Below are positions 37,689-42,071 of a DNA stretch of 42,071 bases, piece by piece. The stretch is from positions 1 to 42,071 of the forward strand of contig SBHJ01000256.1 of assembly GCA_006226465.1 (NCBI GenBank). The letters are read 5' to 3'. Source of the stretch: Alphaproteobacteria bacterium. GTDB lineage: Bacteria > Pseudomonadota > Alphaproteobacteria > Sphingomonadales > Sphingomonadaceae. Under the pieces are notes generated by a model that was not told where the DNA came from, made no database searches, and saw nothing but the letters and a program-made list of their open reading frames with translations. The position numbers were made by a program, and so were the translations under genes. Numbering within the stretch: position 1 is the first letter of the stretch; each line of letters starts with the position of its first letter.

Positions 37689-39563
37689 ATGGATAAACAT
37701 AAGGGCTACGACCGCGCCTATCAGGAGAGCATGAACGACCCGGAAGCCTTCTGGCTTGATGCGGCGACTTCGGTGGAGTGGGACGTGCCGCCCGCGCGGG
37801 CCTGGACGGAGGGAGCGGGCTGGTTTGCGGGCGCCATGCTCAACACCTGCCATAATGCGGTGGATCGCCATGTCGCGGCCGGGAACGGCGCCCGCGCGGC
37901 GGTCATCTACGAAAGCCCGGTGACCGGGCAGGCCCGCACCTATAGCTATGTCGAGTTACGGGATCAGGTGGCCGTTACGGCGGGCATGCTTGCGAAGCTG
38001 GGCGTGGTGAAGGGGGACCGCGTCGTCATCTATATGCCGATGATCCCCGAAACATTGTTCGCGATGCTGGCCTGCGCGCGGCTGGGGGCGATCCATTCAG
38101 TGGTGTTCGGCGGTTTCGCGGCGCCCGAGCTGGCCAAGCGTATCGACGACGCGCAGCCGAAGGTTGTGCTCACCGCATCCTGCGGGATAGAGGGGCAGAA
38201 GGTGTTGCCTTACAAGCCGCTGGTCGATCATGCGCTGGAGATTGCCGGGCATAAGGTTGATCATGTCATATTGTGGCAGCGGCCGCAGGCACAGGCCGAG
38301 CTGATCGCGCCGCGGGACCTTGACTGGGCGGAACAGGTGGCGGTGGCGGAGCCTGCCGGATGCGTGCCGGTGGCGGCGACCGACCCGCTTTATATTCTCT
38401 ACACTTCCGGCACCACGGGCACGCCCAAGGGGGTGGTGCGCGACAATGGCGGGCATGCGGTGGCGCTGTGCTGGTCCATGGCGAATATTTATGGGGCGAA
38501 GCCGGGGGAGGTATTCTGGGCCGCGTCCGATGTTGGATGGGTCGTCGGGCATAGCTATATCGTTTATGCGCCTTTGCTGGCGGGCTGCACGACAGTGCTG
38601 TTCGAGGGCAAGCCGGTGGGCACGCCGGATGCGGGCACATTCTGGCGGACCATTGCCGCGCATGATGTCGATATTTTCTTTACCGCGCCGACAGCGATTC
38701 GTGCGATCCGCAAGGAGGACCCGGAGGGCCGGTTCATCAGCGAGATCGGCACCGGCAAGTTGCGCGCGATGTTCCTTGCCGGGGAACGGGCCGATCCGGA
38801 AACCATTCACTGGGCCGAGGATCAGCTCGACATGCCGGTGATCGACCATTGGTGGCAGACGGAACTGGGCTGGGCGGGGCTGGCGACCTGTTTCGGCCTG
38901 GGCGACACGCGCCGCAAGGCGGGGAGCGCCGGTTTTCCGGTGCCGGGCTATCGTTTCGAAATATTGGACGAAAATGGTCATTCCGTTCCGAACGGCCAAT
39001 CGGGCAGCGTTACCGTCAAGCTGCCGCTGGCGCCGGGCAATTATGCCAGCCTGTGGAACAATCCCGCCGGTTATGCCAAGGCGTTCGAGACGTTCGAAGG
39101 CTATTATGAAACCGGCGATGCCGGGCATATCGACGCGGACGGCTTCGTCAACATCATGGGGCGGACCGACGATATCATCAATGTCGCGGGCCATCGCCTG
39201 TCCACCGGGCAGATGGAGCAGATCGTCGCCACCCATCCGGCCGTTGCCGAAGGCGCGGTGATCGGCGTCGACGATGTGTTGAAGGGCATGATTCCGATGG
39301 CGTTCGTGGTGCTGAAGGCCGGTCAGTCCGGTCATGCCGCGATGGAGAAGGAAATCGTCGCATTGGTGCGGGACGAACTGGGGCCGGTCGCCGCATTGAA
39401 GCAGGTGCATGTCGTCGATGCGTTGCCCAAGACGCGATCGGGCAAGATATTGCGGGCGACGTTGCGCAAGATCGCCAATGGCGAGGATGTCGCCACTCCG
39501 CCGACCATCGAAAACCCCGATGTGTTGCGGCAGATACGGGAATTATTTCCCGTGGCGGCATGA
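37689..39563 (+). CDS. prpE: Propionyl-CoA synthetase-like acyl-CoA synthetase
   Basis: AVIYESPVTGQARTYSYVELRDQV...YILYTSGTTGTPKGVVRDNGGHAVALCWSMANIYGAKPGEVFWAASDVGWVVGHSYIVYAPL...RTDDIINVAGHRLSTGQMEQ...PKTRSGKILRATLRKIANGE. Confidence 0.93.
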   Translation: MDKHKGYDRAYQESMNDPEAFWLDAATSVEWDVPPARAWTEGAGWFAGAMLNTCHNAVDRHVAAGNGARAAVIYESPVTGQARTYSYVELRDQVAVTAGMLAKLGVVKGDRVVIYMPMIPETLFAMLACARLGAIHSVVFGGFAAPELAKRIDDAQPKVVLTASCGIEGQKVLPYKPLVDHALEIAGHKVDHVILWQRPQAQAELIAPRDLDWAEQVAVAEPAGCVPVAATDPLYILYTSGTTGTPKGVVRDNGGHAVALCWSMANIYGAKPGEVFWAASDVGWVVGHSYIVYAPLLAGCTTVLFEGKPVGTPDAGTFWRTIAAHDVDIFFTAPTAIRAIRKEDPEGRFISEIGTGKLRAMFLAGERADPETIHWAEDQLDMPVIDHWWQTELGWAGLATCFGLGDTRRKAGSAGFPVPGYRFEILDENGHSVPNGQSGSVTVKLPLAPGNYASLWNNPAGYAKAFETFEGYYETGDAGHIDADGFVNIMGRTDDIINVAGHRLSTGQMEQIVATHPAVAEGAVIGVDDVLKGMIPMAFVVLKAGQSGHAAMEKEIVALVRDELGPVAALKQVHVVDALPKTRSGKILRATLRKIANGEDVATPPTIENPDVLRQIRELFPVAA

Positions 39564-39658
39564 GAAAATGTTCCTATTTGGTTATTTTATATTGACATCG
39601 TGACGCTCATTCGGTACATAAGGGCATAGTCGGAAAATGTGAGTCGCACCGATGCGGT

Positions 39659-39702
39659 GCAAAGAGAAAGGGCTGACCTTCGGGTCGGCCCTTTCTCTTT
39701 GC
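39659..39702. terminator. Strong, probably bidirectional hairpin terminator
   Basis: GCAAAGAGAAAGGGCTGACC-TTCG-GGTCGGCCCTTTCTCTTTGC: 20-bp stem (one T-G pair) with a UUCG tetraloop and A/T-rich outer stem. Confidence 0.85.
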
Positions 39703-39727
39703 CGGCGGGTGCGGAACCGGAGGCAAG

Positions 39728-40654
39728 ATGGCGCGGGTGGGACAGGGCGCGGGAATTGAGGACGTATTCGGCGCGGCAGTGCCTGGGGGCGAGGGAGGCG
39801 GTGGTGACAAGGTCAGCGTGCCTGTGCCTTCCTCTCAGGGGCTGGTGTTGGGCCGGGGCCGGGGGGCGGATGGCGATCCGGCCCGGCCGCAGCGGCGCAA
39901 GACGCCGAAACATGGCTGGACGCAGCGGCGGCGGGCGCGGTTTCTGGAGACGCTGAAGGCGACCTGTAATGTCAAGGAAGCCTGCAAGGTCGTTAATATG
40001 GGTCTGTCTGGCGCTTATGAGCTGCGCAAGCGCGATCCGGGGTTTGCGGCCGAATGGGCCGAGGCGCTGGAGCAAGGCTATGCCGAACTGGAGATGTTGT
40101 TGCTGCGGCAATCCATTCACGGCAGCGAAACCACCGAAACCATCGATGATGGCGGTGGGAGCGGGCGCAGGCGCACCAAGACGGTGCACAGCTATCCCCA
40201 CGCGATCGCGCTGCGCCTGTTGTTCGCGCACAAGGGTGCGGTCGATGCGTTTCGCGACGAGAAGGGTATCGACCGCCCCGGCAGCGATGCAGTGCGCGAG
40301 GAAATTCAGCGGCGGATCGATGCGGTGCGGGAGCGGACATCGGACAGGGACGATTGCGGCCCGGGCGCAGCGGGGGGGCATAGCGCTGGGCGCGCTGTGG
40401 GCATGGAGGCAGGCCGGGAAGGCGGCGATGGCGGGTTCCCGGCTCAGCAATGGGGTGATGAGGCGGATCGGGACTGCCATGGCGGAGGGCGCGAAGACGG
40501 CCGCCGCGAGCAGGAGAGCCGCGGCGATTGGGGGCATGGCTCCGTGACCACGCCCCTGCACGGAGAGCAGGGTGTGGGTGAAAAGGGGCCGGATGAGGAG
40601 GGGGCCGAGCGGGAGCGGCCGATGGGGAATAGCAGGCGAGATGAGGATGCATGA
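39728..40654 (+). CDS. Terminase small subunit-like / GTA-like DNA-binding protein (C-terminal third doubtful)
   Basis: HGWTQRRRARFLETLKATCNVKEACKVVNMGLSGAYELRKRDPGFAAEWAEALEQGYAELEMLLLRQSIHG; immediately upstream of the large terminase. Confidence 0.65.
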   Translation: MARVGQGAGIEDVFGAAVPGGEGGGGDKVSVPVPSSQGLVLGRGRGADGDPARPQRRKTPKHGWTQRRRARFLETLKATCNVKEACKVVNMGLSGAYELRKRDPGFAAEWAEALEQGYAELEMLLLRQSIHGSETTETIDDGGGSGRRRTKTVHSYPHAIALRLLFAHKGAVDAFRDEKGIDRPGSDAVREEIQRRIDAVRERTSDRDDCGPGAAGGHSAGRAVGMEAGREGGDGGFPAQQWGDEADRDCHGGGREDGRREQESRGDWGHGSVTTPLHGEQGVGEKGPDEEGAERERPMGNSRRDEDA

Positions 40655-41979
40655 GCCGGTCGCAATGGGAGGAACTGGCGGACTGGCCGCCGGAGAAGCT
40701 CGTCGCGTTGCTCGATCAACTCGGCGAGGTCGGGCGTGCGACCTTGCTGCACGACTGGGCGGTCCATGCGCGGCCCGAGCAGCTGCCGCCGCCGGGACAC
40801 TGGCGCATCTGGCTGATGATGGCGGGGCGTGGATTCGGCAAGACCCGTGCGGGGGCGGAATGGGTGCGATCGGTCGCGGAGCGGGACGGCAAGGCGCGCA
40901 TCGCGCTGGTGGGAGCGAGCCTGCAGGAAGCACGCGCCGTGATGGTGGAAGGCGAGAGCGGGCTGCTGGCCATTGCGCCCTGGTGGGACCGGCCGGTCTG
41001 GCATCCGGCGCTGCGGCGGCTGATCTGGAAATCGGGGGCTCAGGCGATGCTGTTCGGTGCGGCGGACCCGGAATCGCTGCGCGGACCGCAATTTACCCAT
41101 GGCTGGGCCGATGAACTCGCCAAATGGCCCTATGCGGAAGGGGCGTGGGACAATCTGATGCTGGGAATGCGTCTGGGCACCTTCCCGCGCGTGCTGGTGA
41201 CGACCACGCCACGCCCGGTGCCGCTGTTGCGGCGGCTGGTCGGGCAAGGGGGCGTGGTGCTGACGCGCGGGGGTACGCGGGATAATCGGGCGCATCTTTC
41301 TGCCGCTTTTCTGGAGGCGATGGAGCGTGATTATGGTGGCACCGCGCTGGGGCGGCAGGAACTGGACGGCGAATTGATCGAAGAGCCGGAAGGGGCGTTG
41401 TGGACGCGCGCGCTGATCGAGCGGTGCCGGGTCCGGCCCGGAGGATGGGCGCAAGATAGGGAGGGCGCGCTGGTCCGGGTGGTGGTGGCGGTCGATCCGC
41501 CTGCGAGCAGCCATGGCGATGCGTGCGGGATCGTCGCCGCCGGGCTGGGCGGAGACGGTCGCGCCTATGTGCTGGAAGACGGATCGATTGCGGGAGCGAG
41601 CCCGGAACGCTGGGCGGCGCGGGTGGCGGCGCTGGCGATGCGTCTCGGTGCCGAACGGGTCGTGGCCGAAGCCAATAATGGCGGGGACATGGTGGCGAGC
41701 GTGTTGCGCGCGGCGCAGGCCGGGTTGCCGGTGAAGCTGGTCCATGCGAGCCGGGGCAAAAGCGCCCGCGCCGAACCGGTCGCAGCGCTGTATGAGCGGG
41801 ACAGGGTCGCCCATATCGGGGCTTTTCCTGAGCTGGAGGACCAGATGTGCGGGATGATGATTGGCGGCGAATATTGCGGGCCGGGGCGGTCGCCCGACCG
41901 GGCCGATGCCCTGATATGGGCGTTGGCCGAGCTGATGCTGGGTAGCAGGCAGGGGCAGCGGATCAGCAGTCTTTTTTAG
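40651..41979 (+). CDS. Phage/GTA-type large terminase (DNA-packaging ATPase)
   Basis: ATLLHDWAVHARPEQLPPPGHWRIWLMMAGRGFGKTRAGAEWVRSVAERDG...GPQFTHGWADELAKWPYAEGAWDNLMLGMRLGTFPRVLVTTTPRPVPLLRRLV...ADALIWALAELMLG. Confidence 0.92.
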   Translation: MSRSQWEELADWPPEKLVALLDQLGEVGRATLLHDWAVHARPEQLPPPGHWRIWLMMAGRGFGKTRAGAEWVRSVAERDGKARIALVGASLQEARAVMVEGESGLLAIAPWWDRPVWHPALRRLIWKSGAQAMLFGAADPESLRGPQFTHGWADELAKWPYAEGAWDNLMLGMRLGTFPRVLVTTTPRPVPLLRRLVGQGGVVLTRGGTRDNRAHLSAAFLEAMERDYGGTALGRQELDGELIEEPEGALWTRALIERCRVRPGGWAQDREGALVRVVVAVDPPASSHGDACGIVAAGLGGDGRAYVLEDGSIAGASPERWAARVAALAMRLGAERVVAEANNGGDMVASVLRAAQAGLPVKLVHASRGKSARAEPVAALYERDRVAHIGAFPELEDQMCGMMIGGEYCGPGRSPDRADALIWALAELMLGSRQGQRISSLF

Positions 41980-42071
41980 GGTCAGGACCCATTACTGACA
42001 CCGTTGAGGCGTCCAAATGGCGATCCTATCGGGCCGAATGGCCCGCTGGGAAGGCTGGTTGCCTTTCCAAG

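Noticed and set aside
38097-39410. 437-aa minus-strand ORF opposite prpE
   Set aside because: Shadow ORF; His/Arg-rich composition without domain signature.
39587-41814. Minus-strand ORFs of 448 and 456 aa opposite the terminase genes, one with a signal-like stretch MPPIAAALLLAAAVFAPSAMA
   Set aside because: Pro/Arg/His-rich shadow ORFs; the hydrophobic stretch is likely chance from Gly/Ala-rich sense codons.

Overview
The window has high GC and looks alphaproteobacterial, most like a sphingomonad (inference from gene content). Positions 1 to about 30.9 kb look like part of an integrative/conjugative-type element. Its core has a DUF3363-type relaxase, a lytic transglycosylase, a TraF-like peptidase, DUF2840, RepA, an AlpA-like small HTH protein, split DUF6499/DUF2285 ORFs, a small DUF2285 protein, a divergent XRE regulator, DUF736, ParB, DUF2958, ArdC and a tyrosine integrase. 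The element carries two cargo modules. (i) At the left edge, on the minus strand, is a four-gene operon: Mre11/SbcD-like, Rad50/SbcC-like, a DUF4297/Cap4-type PD-(D/E)xK nuclease candidate, and a HerA-like ATPase that starts at 415 and runs off the window (missing from the ORF track). A HEPN-motif protein lies just upstream. I think this is the best candidate for an undescribed or poorly described defence system. (ii) At 19-29.6 kb is a stress island: usg, groES/groEL behind a CIRCE-like operator, a GT4 glycosyltransferase, a GDE-type glycosidase, otsA, YfdX, a small membrane protein and htpX. From about 30.97 kb the sequence looks like ordinary chromosome (trmB, metK, lnt, YqaA, rnk-like/histidine kinase, prpE) followed by the start of a GTA/prophage-like packaging cluster. 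The most specific mechanistic observation is that the DUF6499 and DUF2285 ORFs join exactly by a +1 shift at a CCC-C site, matching the FseA architecture of ICEMlSym(R7A). All family assignments were made by reading the sequence; no database search was run.
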